This document shows positions 11,643-22,690 of a DNA stretch of 64,000 nucleotides, one piece after another (the stretch's first letter is position 1; the number at the start of each line of letters is the position of its first letter). The stretch spans positions 187,720-251,719 of the forward strand of contig NMRB01000749.1 of assembly GCA_002633025.1 (NCBI GenBank), in the 5' to 3' direction. The notes beneath the pieces are model-generated. The model ran no database searches. It saw only the letters and a program-made list of their open reading frames with translations, and was not told where the DNA came from. The stretch is from Notospermus geniculatus (lineage: Eukaryota; Nemertea; Pilidiophora; Heteronemertea; Lineidae). The position numbers and the translations under genes are program-made.

Positions 11643-11734
11643 CTTCGTTCATTGTCATCTAAGTGGGCAAATAAAACATTCTTAGCAATGGCCTTGGAGA
11701 GGGCTGCCATTGTTTTGTAGTCCTTGGGGACAAC
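11643..11734 (-). CDS. PRKAR1A: PKA-RI exon: N-terminal helices before cAMP domain A
   Basis: A 92-bp exon with an acceptor TTTCAG before GTTGTC and a donor CGAAG|GTAAG. It starts in phase 0 and ends with two bases of a serine codon. It reads [19 protein letters not shown] and then [11 protein letters not shown]. This is the conserved helical segment that precedes the first cyclic-nucleotide-binding barrel and contacts the catalytic subunit. The preceding residue is lysine in both possible upstream exons (19887-20051 and the candidate 14783-14857), so the junction fits either. Confidence 0.97.
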
Positions 11735-13340
11735 CTGAAATGATAGGAAACGACAAACGAGGCTTAGGAAGGAAAGAAGTGACCTCATAAAGGAGACATT
11801 AGAAGATGGAATGGAAGGTTGATGTGCATTCTGTGGCTGCAATCTCCTTCTCTTCGACATCCATCACGATTGCAGGTGGAACGGATACAATGCAGGTGTA
11901 GATCCGAAAATAACTGATTACTGATGGTGTGACCCTGAGGGACATTCTGTGAACATTTTGACGGCAGTCATTCGGGCCTAAGGGACCTTCTGTGAACATT
12001 AGGGCCTATTGAGTTGTGCATTGAAAATACTGGGATCAATAGAAGGCACACTGCACTAAGGTAGAGTTGATTCAGTTAACATTACATCCACTTACAAAAC
12101 CTCAAACACTTGACATGTCACACTCAAGACTGGAGGACCCTCTCAAAGAACTCAGACATCTGCCTCTTCAGGCAATCAAGGGTTAAATTTGAAGCAAAAC
12201 CAGGGACCTAATCTGACAACCTCAGAAATATCAAATGAACATGAAAGTACAATAAATGGTCTCGTCTAAACCAATGGCTGGAGGCAAGGTCTGGTCCCGA
12301 ACACCCTTGCCACCGTCGAACCTGTCATATGAGAAATAATTGATCAATCATATTTTCGCCCAGTGGATATTCCAAATTCCCCAGATGTCTGCTAAGTGTT
12401 TGTTATTCATAAGGACCTGAGGGGTAGGGCACTGGTTCAGGGTTGGTCCTACCTAGATTAAATCAGAGAAACAGGATAGACCGTTCAGCTGAGCTGCTTG
12501 TCGGGTTGCTCAACTATTACCAAGAAAATTTGATTTCTTCAGAAACAGCAAGAAAACAACAGATTTTTAGACCGCAAGTTCTGATTCCAAGTTCACTTGT
12601 GCAAATTCATGCAAGGTTCGGAAGTTTGCTACTATGCTTTTATCACAGAAGCATTGGAAGATACATCAGGTAGGTCATCAAAATCTGCAAGGGGTGTTCC
12701 CCTTTACAAACATGGTATGGTTGATGCTGTAACACTCTGCTGTGAACAGATTGAAGCAAGAAGACTTTGTAACTGCATGTTGTTCAGAAAATGTTACTTC
12801 TAACTTTTACTTGTTCTTTATTGCAAACCGAACGCAAAAGAGCGAAGTTGAGAATATCCTTTGTCATGTTCAATTCTGAAAAGTTCCCTATCCATCAAAC
12901 ATGCTTCTAATACAATGCCCGGGCCTCTTCAACTGGAAAATCAAATCAGTTTTCCAAATAGCTTGAAATGACTTGAGAAAGGTGCAATAATGGAATTTCC
13001 AGCTGACAACTGGCGAATTCAATATCAGATGTTCTTTCTACACCGCTGCTTTGATGGGTCGGATAGTCGGTGTCAGCAGTCGTGAACGCTTTTGAAGTGA
13101 TCACGTTGAAACCTGAGCAAGACGGATTGGTTTTCATTCGAAAGATTCTGAAGAGGTGCAAAAAAGATGACATCATGACTGCAGCTAATTTCATCACAAA
13201 GGAATTGGGAAGATCATTCAAGTATTAAGGATTGGATACAAAACAGCTAGCTCTGGTGAGAAATGGTGCAGGCAAATGTCTTCAAACTCGTAGAGCAGAT
13301 GGAAAATAGTCCCTTATTCCTTCTCCTCTACCTTCCAAGT
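11735..13340. other. PKA-RI intron, nothing recognised
   Basis: No exon with family similarity or repeat structure could be supported. Confidence 0.45.
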
Positions 13341-13351
13341 TATGTCCAGAC

Positions 13352-13536
13352 CATCCTCCAATAGCAGGGCTTGTTTCCTTCCTCTTCATACTCCTCTGAG
13401 GGAGGTGAAACCCCTGCTGTGGAGGATCTCTACAGAGGAAGTGTCAAATTGACTCTCCAATAGCAGAGTATGGTCTCCTTCCTCTTCATACGCTTAAGCA
13501 TGTTAAGTGAGGTAAAAACCCTGCTATGGGAGGATG
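13352..13536. mobile_element. Two adjacent CATCCTCCCAYAGCAGGG-family MITEs
   Basis: Copies at 13352-13427 and 13454-13536 each run from CTCCAATAGCAG to CTGCTATGGGAGGATG-like ends. The phrase GAAGTGTCAAATTGACT occurs between them and again after the second, indicating that the copies arose together with a short flanking duplication. Confidence 0.75.
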
Positions 13537-13957
13537 GTCCAGACCAACCTCTATCATACAGTAGACGTCAACAGGAAGTGTCAAATTGACTTTCCCATTT
13601 TGCACAGTCACTCGGGATTCCAAAACCTTTGTTTGAGAGCCTTGTCAGAAAGCAAGCAATTCTTGATAATTCAAGACTTAAGACATCGCCAAAGACCATC
13701 TCACGGCAGATCATTACATGAAACTGGTCATACAATCCAACTGGCTTCATTTAAAATTCATCTAACCTAACAACAGATCCTTCTCATGTGACAAGAAGAT
13801 AACAAAGCCCAGCTATAGGAGTGGTTGAACAACAGGATAATAACCAGTTGGATCTATCTGAACCGGAATCACAAGAAAAATCACCGGCAAGTCTCTTGAT
13901 GCTCATTTCTCACTCCCCATCTTGCCTTGTCACGTAATGACTGGTAATTTGTCACGT

Positions 13958-14810
13958 CAACATGACAACAGCCTTGAGGACGTGTTACAAGCAACCTTCA
14001 GTCACTAACCAAGTTTCCAGCTGAGGGGATTGCCTCCTCGTAGCAAGGACACTGGAAACAAGGATCAAAGCGGGGAAAAGGAGGGTGAAGGGAGGAAAGG
14101 GACCATGATGAAGTCAACCGACAAAGAATACAGCAACGTGGAGGATCAGAGAGGCCTAACTTTGGCTTGTAATTTTCAATGACCAACATGACAGCAACCT
14201 AGAGAACATGTTACAAGCAATTTTCAGTCAATCACCAAGATTCCAACCACCGGACTGCTGCGTGTCCTTGGTTGGAAAGAGGGGTAGATGTAGATGCAGG
14301 AAGGACTGGTGAACAGATGAGGAAGGAACATCAGTGATGAAATCAACTGGCTGACCAAGAATACAGGATGTGAAGACTGACCAGAAAGGCTTAACTTTGG
14401 CTTGTTGTTTTCTAAGACCAACATGACAACAACCTTTAGGAACGTGTTGTCAATTTGCAAATTCATCAAGTTTCCCATCAAGGGAATTGCCTCTTTGAAC
14501 TAAGGAGTACTGCATCCTAAGAGGTGGAGATGCAGGAAGGTGGTGGAGAGAAAGGATATCAGAAAGGCCTAGTTTTCCAAGGCCAACATGACAACAAACT
14601 TCAGAATGTGTCACAATCAACTTCAAGTTACCAACCAAGGGGATTAACTGAACCAAGGAGCTGCATCCTTGGTTGGAAAGAGGGATAGACACAGGAAGGC
14701 AGCATAGGGAAAGGACCACCAGCACTGAGGAAGTCCATTGCGACCAAGAAGCTACAGAGATGTGGGAATTAGAAGGGCCTACCTTTGGTTTGTAGTTTTC
14801 TAAGGCCAGT
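13958..14810. repeat. Four-copy tandem repeat carrying exon-end/donor copies
   Basis: Units of about 170-240 bp start near 13958, 14179, 14420 and 14586 with the phrase CAACATGACAACAACCTT. Each unit ends (plus strand) in a sequence like ACTTTGGCTTGTA-TTTTC. In the rightmost unit this is the 3' end and splice donor of the candidate exon 14783-14857. The copies near 14160 and 14390 keep the N-Y/N-K-P-K coding end but read AAAG|TTAGGC or AAAG|TTAAGC, so the donor GT is lost. The third copy, near 14568, lacks the coding end. Confidence 0.8.
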
Positions 14811-14857
14811 TGCTCCTCATCAGTGAGTTTTTTAATGTCACATTTAATCATATCCAT
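14783..14857 (-). CDS. Candidate alternative first coding exon in the PKA-RI intron
   Basis: On the minus strand an ATG in good context (A at -3, G at +4) opens a 25-codon frame that begins MDMIKCDIKKLT and ends LALENYKPK. It stops at a phase-0 donor, CCAAAG|GTAGGC. It lies in the intron between the inhibitor exon (19887-20051) and the next PKA-RI exon (11643-11734). Splicing to the latter keeps frame and gives K|VVPKDYK, as in the canonical junction. The product would be a cAMP-binding RI form lacking the dimerization domain and the R-R-G-A-V-S inhibitor site. I do not recognise the 25 residues from any family. An RFX X-box-like motif lies 77 bp upstream, and the exon end with its donor region is repeated with damaged donors just downstream (13958-14810). 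It could instead belong to a separate nested gene, or be a chance frame. Confidence 0.4.
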
Positions 14858-14933
14858 GATGAAAACGAAAACAGTCAACAGTTGACCAAAGTAACAACGC
14901 AACAACAACTCCCGTTCCGTTCACCGAGGCTGT

Positions 14934-14946
14934 GTTACCAAGCAAC
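14934..14946 (-). promoter_or_regulatory. RFX X-box-like motif upstream of candidate exon 14783-14857
   Basis: On the minus strand the 13-mer GTTGCTTGGTAAC fits the X-box pattern RYYNYY-N-RRNRAC bound by RFX factors. It lies 77 bp upstream of the candidate ATG on the same strand, within the range usual for ciliary-gene X-boxes. One match of this looseness is expected by chance every several tens of kb. Confidence 0.35.
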
Positions 14947-15740
14947 TGAACACAAATGCAACAATCGGCGAGCATCAACAACGATGTATCTGCCTGCGAT
15001 GATGCTGCAGACGGAACTGATGACAATGGTCATGTTGCAGGGTTTAATAGGATCGTCGGGAGAGGAGCCGCACGGTGAGAAGAGGATTACCAATCCTGAC
15101 TGATTCAACAGGAATATAAAACTCTTAATTGATATTGCCATTATAAGATACCTGTCGTATTTTATTGATTTTTATCACCGCTAATGCTTTTTGAAGAGGT
15201 TTGAGCTCATGTCGGCATTTTCTACTTCACATTACAATCACGCCCGGGATCAGTAACGAACGAAGAAGCCACAACCAGTTTTTACGGGCGTATCACTCAG
15301 TCAGAATATTCAATCATTTAGGATGGGACAGGACGCCTGATTTCTGACTTTATGCCAATTTCAAGGATCGTTCTCCCAGAAATGTGATCTCAACAATTTC
15401 AGAAATGAACCTCCGATAAAATGCAATAAGACTTGAATCTTGGTTGCCATGGAATTGATGTGCCCTCACTTATGTTGGCAATTCCATGCCTTCCACACCG
15501 AGATTGACAAATTTCCATTTCTTTTCCATGACTCTGAGTCAGCTGTGTTGATTTTAAGTCTCCGCCAAATGAAACTACTTTGAATTGGAACTCAGAAAAT
15601 GAGGGGAAACCTTTTCTATTATAGACATAACCGCCAACACGCGGGGGTGACGGATCTTATTTCAATTTGTCAACACTTGTAACTGCTTCCTCTTACAAGC
15701 CAATCAAAATTGATGAGATGTACCGGGTATACAGTGTAGG
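14947..15740. other. Region upstream of candidate exon 14783-14857
   Basis: No TATA box, exon or repeat is evident. If 14783-14857 is a first exon, its promoter and 5' untranslated region would lie in the right-adjacent few hundred bases. Confidence 0.3.
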
Positions 15741-15743
15741 TTT

Positions 15744-15837
15744 CTTAGGCTGCAATCACGGTCACGAGCCCTTTGTGAAGCCATTGTTAATTGGCGTGTC
15801 CGTGTGGCATGTAGCTCTATGTGATTGCAGCCTTAGG
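15744..15837. repeat. Short inverted-repeat element
   Basis: TTAGGCTGCAATCAC at the left is answered by GTGATTGCAGCCTTAGG at the right, a 94-bp foldback. Confidence 0.6.
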
Positions 15838-16993
15838 CTGCACACAATCAGGAGCTCATGGGTTCATTTCCAACTGAGTTAACTTGAAACCTTCGCCAAT
15901 GGCTTTACAAATATTTCTCCAATCCTTCAGCACCATTTTGTAAAAGGTTGCCTTTTTTTGGTCTGACTTGTTGGAAAACAACAAAAATTCAACTGAATGA
16001 TCTTCCTATTCACCAATAATTAGGAAGGAATTTTGTGTCAACTTTAATTTGCACAAACAATCAATAATGGCACTTTAGGAAGTCCATCAGTCTTGCCTCA
16101 AAACCTTCAAAATGAAATTATAGATTCACCAATGAGGGAGAAGTTTTCAAAGATCCATGGCAACGGGTAACATCCATGAAGGAGATGTGCCATATTCAAG
16201 GTGGATATGTGAGCTATGTTCTTATTGCCACTTTCCGCTCATGAAAGACCAACAATGGGAAAGCAGTTACTTCCACAGGTTGCCTTGGGGACAACCACAT
16301 ACCGGTATTGTTTATTCAAAGAAAGGCGTAGTTAACAACAAAAGCATTGGAGGAGTGTTTTCCCAAAACGACACTCGCATGGAAAAAGTTCAACGCATTT
16401 TATCTTATTTTATCTGTTCAACAGGCATTTTATGGCCATCACTGCAAAACAAGTTGGAAGATGACAGGACTGCCGACCAAGGCAATGACTCCTATAGGAT
16501 TCAACCGCCAACACAACAGATCAATACTTGCCACCTATTCAGCAACCACGCCACTTACGAAGTCAGATCAGATATTTGTATGAATCTGAGCTAAGATGGT
16601 AAGTCAAGGCTCAGTGAAGCTGAAGAGTTCATGATCTCCCTATCACCAACAACTTGATTGTGGCAGTTTGGAGATTTAGTTCGGCTGTCAAATGGCAGAC
16701 TCGGTCTGGTACAGATCAAATCACCCGCTGAGATTTGTCACCGAAACAACACATCAAGATTTTGGTGTCTGTCCCTAGGCAGAACAGAGGGCCCAATGGG
16801 GCCTAAAGCAAGAGCAGATGCCAAGCCCTGCAAAGAGCAGAGGCCAAGTATTGGTCATGGGTATAGGCAAGACATAGGCCAACTCCTGTGCAAGAGCAGG
16901 GGCCAAGTCCAAGTCCAATGGGGCCTTTTCGAAGAGGTCAAGCCTTTGGCAAGTCCAGAGGCCATTGAGTCCTACGGCCATAGCAGCTGAGCC

Positions 16994-17243
16994 TAAAGCC
17001 TAGTTCATACTTCGATGCACGACCATCGCCGGCGACCGACGCGCGACTTTGCGATCGACGCCGACCCCATCGCACAATTTGGTCGGCGTCCAATCACGAG
17101 ACTATAATTACTTGAATCATTTCATAACGCGTCGCCGTCGCTGAAGTACGTTGGAATATAAATCAACTCCCTGAAGTCGGCATCCAGATTTTGATTGCAC
17201 GTTGGACGCCGATGGTGGTGCGTCGAAGTAGACCTAGGCTTTA
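16994..17243. mobile_element. Palindromic MITE, 250 bp
   Basis: The left end TAAAGCCTAGTTCATACTTC is the inverted match of the right end GAAGTAGACCTAGGCTTTA. The arms extend through CGATGCACGACCATCGCC on the left and its GGTGGTGCGTCG partner on the right. CpG content is higher than in the flanks. Confidence 0.8.
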
Positions 17244-17361
17244 GTCCCATGGAAGCCGAGAGCAGATCCCATGCAAGACACATGGCCAGGCCCTAATGAA
17301 AGAAGAGATACCAAGGAACCGTCATTTGTTGTTGTCAAGGGTTGGCTGCCGACCTTGTTCC

Positions 17362-17630
17362 TGATGCGAGACGATCAACTCCTCTCCAAAGCCCTGTCCA
17401 GGATTTGGTTCAAGGGGCTCAGCAGCACTGATGCGAGACGATCGACTCCTCTCCAAAGCGCTGTCCAGGATTTGGTTCAAGAGGCTCAGCAGCACTGATG
17501 CGAGACGATCGACTCCTCTCCAAAGTGCTGTCCAGGATTTGGTTCAAGAGGCTCAGCAGCACTGATGCGAGACGATCGCCTCCTCTCCAAAGCGCTGTCC
17601 AGGATTTGGTTCAAGGGGCTCAGCAGTACG
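17362..17630. repeat. 67-bp tandem repeat, four copies
   Basis: Each unit begins TGATGCGAGACGATC and ends GGCTCAGCAGCAC. Copies differ at a few bases. Confidence 0.9.
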
Positions 17631-17639
17631 GATACGAGC

Positions 17640-19886
17640 GTCTGATGTTGCAAGGAAATTGCAATCACAGGAGACAGGGAGATTAAGACATCGGAGGTCA
17701 GCCTTAGATGCTTGCCACCCAGTCTGACATCCTTAAGAACACACCCACGCAAGCACCTGATTCTACGCGAGATGATTACCTCAAACATTAATGAGAAAGA
17801 AGGAGCAAGATATTCTGATATCAAGCCACATCTGGCGGACACAGGAAAAGGGTAATCGCCATGAAACAGCATTTGGCTCAGGCATTATACACCCACACGA
17901 GTTATTGAAAGGGGAGGTGGTGGTTCAGTTGACGGGAGAACATCCAGCAGGGAGAGAACATCCCGTACATTCTGGACCGGTAATCGTCAGTTCGAAACCA
18001 TAGGGTTTCTTTCCGTATTGTCGCTCGGCCTTACTGGTCCTCATGCCTACTTTATACGAGAAAGCAGGATTAAATCGAACAGTGGAACTGATCAAGGCAT
18101 CACAAGTTGGATACTGGTTGTGGACAATGTGACAGGATATAACCTCACAATGAACATCGGCTTCTCGCTCTCATGAAGCAACCAACCTAGGTGGTCACTG
18201 CAGCAAGATTGGAAGTGTTGTGCACAGTACACTAAACTACGTTTTATCATCTGGACCCCGATGGGCGTAACCGGACACAAAGAATTTAGGGTTTACTCTA
18301 AACGGTCCAACGCACATTGTTTTCTAACCAGCTGAACCTTGGTTCAAAATAGAACATGCAACTAGGCCTTGATTCGAAATTCAACACAGGCATGGTGCAT
18401 GGGACTGGCTGGAAGTGTCAATACAACGCATATCAAGAGCCGGACAGACTACACCAACAATACCAAGGTCTGCCTGACAACCAAAGGGTCCTCCCATCCG
18501 GGGCCAGATGATTTAAATGTATTTTAGTGGTCAAGAACAAGATAGGTCAAGATGCCAGATATCTGAATCTATGCCTCCATAGATTCCGCCAGCTGCCATA
18601 ATGCGCGGGCTTAAAAACATGAGTCACACTGGCCTCAAGCAAATCTAATAGGCCTGCATGTGGTCACAGCGCCTCAAGAGACGGGACAATACGTACACTT
18701 GCAAACACCAAAAGGTATCATTTGCTCTCCAACATACTAAGATATTTCACTGCGTGTTAGATAACAAGGCATATTTAACACAACAACACACTGTTGCCAT
18801 GGTAACCGATGCTATGTAGGAATAAAATGCGTCGTGAGGGCAAAAACTCACCAAGACTAAGATGATTCCTCGGGAGTCGATGAGACTTATTTTTTGTTAA
18901 AAACCACAAGGGGAATATCATTATATGACGAACTTTGTAAAAATGGTGAGTATTTTGATTACAAAGAACTATATATGACTGTATACGAATCTGGCTTCAT
19001 CACTCCAGCCACCAAGGGAAGGATCAGTTTCTGCGTCTAAAATGGTTTGCTTCAAAAGTGGAGCATTTCTGCACTTTTTTTACTGACAGCACTCGGGGCA
19101 CCATATGGCATTTATAATATCCCATGTGTGGGATGGGGACTTGTCTACAGAGCCACAAAACATTTTTGCATCTGATACCACCTACAAGAGTGAAGAGCCA
19201 CGACACAACTCCTCGAGTCTGGATCTATGTCTGTGGGGTCTCCTGCCCAGTGAGGAGCAGTCATAGCCACAAGCTCATGTCCAAACCAAGACTCAAGCAG
19301 TTCCTTCGGATGTAGACCAGCAGCAAGTCCCTTGTGAGTGCTAGCACACATTTGCCAAAGGAGATATCCAGTGCTGCCATCTTAACACAGCAAAGGATAC
19401 TAGAGACACTTTGACAGACGTGCATGAGGATTGCACTGAAGACAGCAATCACGACAAACCTTCAAATTGCTACCCACAATGTCACAGGGACTGGTGGATG
19501 TATTTGTTGTCATGGATACCAATCCTAAAGAAACTTCCCGAAGTTGATGCGAATCAGAACTGGACTGGGATCATCTTAGAGTGCATTCCACAGAGCTGCC
19601 ATCTATCAATGACGGACCAAACCACTGCACTGCACTGGTCTTTGAAGTCATGTCTACCATCAACATACCATCCACAAACAACAGTCTGAAGTCACTGAGC
19701 TGCTAGTCAAATTTTGTTACGAACTTCTACCCCACAATGAAACCACCAACCACAACCAACTTTGCCTTCGGACTACACTCAAAGAGTGGTGACTGAAGGA
19801 AGGCACAGCAACTTTGACACTTGTTGGTTTCCCCACAACGTGTTCAAGATGACAGGACAAGATTATTTCTAGAATGCTATATTTAC
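17640..19886. other. PKA-RI intron, no other gene recognised
   Basis: Apart from the X-box at 18793-18806, I see no exon, MITE or tandem repeat with supportable boundaries. Confidence 0.4.
18793..18806. promoter_or_regulatory. Perfect palindromic RFX X-box
   Basis: GTTGCCATGGTAAC is a textbook high-affinity RFX site, with two half sites separated by two bases. It sits in the PKA-RI intron between 11643-11734 and 19887-20051. About 40-60 bp to its right, a strong minus-strand donor (CTTG|GTGAGT, donor at about 18854) is seen, but no ATG-bearing open frame goes with it. Confidence 0.5.
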
Positions 19887-20051
19887 CTTTTTGACATATG
19901 ACGCAGCATCTTCTTCCGTGTAAACCTCGGCACTGACGGCACCACGTCGACTTCGTTTCTTTGGTGCAGGTTGAGGTGGCGTTGGCGATACTTCCTCCTC
20001 CCGGTCGTCACTCGGTGGTGTACTTGCCTTCTTTTGTTGTGCAGCTTCTTC
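19887..20051 (-). CDS. PRKAR1A: PKA-RI exon: linker with inhibitor (pseudosubstrate) site
   Basis: This 165-bp exon has 55 codons and phase 0 at both ends (acceptor CTAG before GAAGAAGCT, donor AAAAAG|GTAAAT). It begins [10 protein letters not shown], continues with a Pro/Glu-rich linker, and carries [19 protein letters not shown]. The R-R-G-A-V-S stretch is the type I inhibitor site: alanine stands where a substrate would have the phosphorylated serine, which separates RI from RII (RRxS). This segment occupies the catalytic-subunit active site in the holoenzyme. In vertebrates the equivalent exon likewise starts at the EE following the dimerization domain, so an upstream coding exon ending in phase 0 is expected. 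Confidence 0.96.
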
Positions 20052-22290
20052 CTAGAATGAGAAAGTGGAAATTTCATGTCATTTGGGACCAATGATGATG
20101 ATTCAGCCGTGGGTACAGTCAAAGGGAATGTAAAGCCAGAGCCGCTGACAGGACACACTGACTTTGGAGGCAGTAGCACGGCTTGGCGGAAACTGAAGAG
20201 AAGAAACCGGGTTGACTTGAATGCAAATTGAAAACAGCAGGTTGTATCCATCAGTCATGACTGCACCATCGATATCCTACGCCGTACGGAATGACATTCT
20301 CAACTTGCATGTACACTGCACATGCTCATGTAGACTGCATCCATCCATACCTGAGTCAATCTTTACACGAGTACCAAACTCTATGAAGAGGTTCAAGACC
20401 TTCAGTCATTGGGAAAACAATCCAACTGATACCAACCCTAAATACCAACCTCTTGTCTGTAATTCCTACCCCTCAACCTGTTGAGAAACTTCAACATTTT
20501 TGGGTGAAAATGGCTCTAAAGTAAGAGAGTAAGATCCAAGACACTACAATGCACAGCAATGAAGACAAGATCCTGCACTGATTGGGAAGTAGGACAAAAT
20601 CTGACCCAAAAAGTGACACTTTCTATTGTTAATGATGTTGTTACAATAGTAAGGTGATGCTTTACAAATAGCAGATAGGGGGCAAGGTCACCTAGTTTAT
20701 TTACGATCACATTCATTCAGTGAAGTGAAGAACTTTGTTTTGACCATATCGTGGACATCGTGTGGTGGATTCAGGAGGTGCTAGGCCCTCGAGTCAGACG
20801 GTGTTCAATTTTTTTGGTGTGCCAGCAAAGGGACTTTCCTCTCTCATCTTGGCTTTGACTATCTTGGCCTTACAGCATCGATCCCTCTGAATATTCTGAT
20901 CAGATGTGATATCAACCGTCTGGCAGATTGAAGATGCACACAAGCCTGTCTCTAACCTAAAACCTATGTTTACATCTCTGCAGGTTTATGACAGCAACAG
21001 GGCACACAGACAAAAGTTCCTATCTTGCAGAGGTGATTTGTGTGCTACCAACTTCAGGAGTGCACAGAATGTCAACGAGATGCTGCCAGCTTTACAGCCT
21101 GATTCGTAGTTATCAAAATAGCCTTCAGATGGCAGAACTGCCTCAGCATGGAACAAGTCCAATGAAGCACCTCAGATCATTCATTGGAAATCCAGGGCTG
21201 TATTGGAAAATAGCAAGATCAGTTCACACCAATAGAGAAAGATCTCTTGTGCATCATCCGACCGGCGAAAGGTGAATACTCTTCGCTGAGCATTCCATAC
21301 ATCACTTACTACAACACTGAGAAAACATGACAGTAATTTGGTGAGAACTGGTTTGGAATAGAAAGGTAGATGTGCCAGCGTACGGCTTCCCATCTCCTCC
21401 CAGTGCACTTTAGAAGTCTAATGTTGGTTCCTGCGGCGAAGTTGGTTGTACCAGTGGTACACACAGGTATTCAAGCTGCAATCTGCTACCTGCTACCCTA
21501 AAACCAACACCATTCACTCTCCATCTTGTACATTTCTTGCCACTTGTTTTGCAAATCACGACTGAAGGCATCCAGACCTTGGCAATAATGTTTTATGTGG
21601 AAAAGACACGATACAGCCGCACATTCCCACTGCGAGTTGAAGAAAAACGTCTGATTCTAAACCAGATGGGAATAATCTTAAACTCATCCAGAATGATAAT
21701 GCAGCTGAACACGCTATAAAGACTTGGGTTTTTAAAAGTATTGCCATCTTTGGGGAATCAGTTTGTTGAGGGGTGAGAAGGATGAAGCTAATGGATATCA
21801 CGAAAGTTTTTCCAAAAGAACGAATACTAGGCTCATGAAAATCACATCAAGGTATTTGCAAGCAGTTTTGCAGTTGTAATGAAGCAGACTTGGAGCACTA
21901 TTTCAGCATGTACCTCATTTTCTCCCAATAGCAGCAAAACCACAACACTTTATTTACACACTCCATGGCAACAATGAAACCAGGGCCTAAATCAACATGA
22001 TCCCTGGTCCAACCTCTATCTGAGTCTGACGGTGGCAATGCTGGTATTGAGCATCAGAACATCACCAAACCTCGCCAATTACGATAAATGCTATGCAGGC
22101 ATCAGAGGAGATCCAGCCTCAGCCATAATTTATCTCATTCACCGGAATCGTTAATGCATCCCTGAGCTCTGGATTCCGATATAATCACGATATGGATGCG
22201 CCGTGGAACCCCTGAACCAGGGGAGATGGATCACTGCGAACTGGACATGATCAATGCTTCCAACTGATACCATTGCCTGACAAAATCCCT
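20052..22290. other. Presumed 5' PKA-RI intron, nothing recognised
   Basis: I looked specifically for the dimerization/docking exon (F-L-R-E-Y-F-E-R-L-like codons on the minus strand, phase-0 donor) and did not find it. Confidence 0.4.
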
Positions 22291-22291
22291 T

Positions 22292-22690
22292 TTTACACTG
22301 AGTTGGTTCTATCTGGTTCGAGACCAGTTCAATTGCTTTTAAAATATTATCTCAGGAGTGCAAGCGCCAACTTAGGGCATTACAGCTACTCATCAAACAA
22401 TACTGGGCGATATTAATGATATGTAGGAGGAAACCGGAGCCCCCGGAGAAAACCTACGATGTCGAGGAGAGATCGCCCTCTCTACCACATAAAGCCACTT
22501 GCACGAGCTGGGGATCGAACCCGCGACCTCATTGGTGGCAGGCGCCGATGTTTCCACTGCGCCACCCCGACACCCCAATTGCTTTTTGTACTGTGAAAAC
22601 GTCAGATGACATGCAATTCCTTTCACAGTACAAAAAGTAAAGTGATCTAGTGTCGAACCGGATCGAACCCACTCGGTGTAAAGAAGAGCT
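22292..22690. mobile_element. Foldback element split by a SINE
   Basis: The arms TTACACTGAGTTGGTTCTAT (left) and its complement near ATCGAACCCACTCGGTGTAA (right) enclose a second pair, TTTTTGTACTGTGAAA and TTTCACAGTACAAAAA. The left half is interrupted by the SINE at 22341-22575. Confidence 0.7.
22341..22575 (-). mobile_element. Full-length tRNA-derived SINE with 11-bp target duplication
   Basis: Flanking copies of CAATTGCTTTT (22330-22340 and 22576-22586) bound a 235-bp minus-strand element. It opens with GGGGTGTCGGGGTGGCGCAG, holding an RNA polymerase III A-box-like TGGCGCAGTGG. A B-box GGTTCGATCCC follows about 50 bp later, then a body with CTCCGGTTTCCTCCTAC, and a T-rich end. No long poly(A) is present. 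Confidence 0.9.

Larger units (their letters stand above)
1..20051 (-). other. PRKAR1A: PKA type I regulatory subunit gene, certain part of the locus (runs off the left edge)
   Basis: Four minus-strand exons encode consecutive parts of the PKA type I regulatory subunit, which binds and inhibits the PKA catalytic subunit until cAMP is bound. Exon order from 5' to 3' is 19887-20051, 11643-11734, 5496-5557, 4208-4254. The introns between them are about 8.2, 6.1 and 1.2 kb. All junctions are GT-AG and the phases (0, 2, 1) join without a shift. The remainder of cAMP-binding domain A and all of domain B must lie left of base 1; I searched 1-4200 for the next exon (the F-G-E-L-A cAMP-binding signature) and did not find it. 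The exon with the dimerization/docking domain was not found between 20052 and 64000. Whether this corresponds to PRKAR1A or PRKAR1B cannot be said, since invertebrates usually have one RI gene. Confidence 0.95.

Noticed and set aside
17362-17630. CRISPR-like array
   Set aside because: Four head-to-tail 67-bp units with no unique spacers in a eukaryotic intron; an ordinary tandem repeat.
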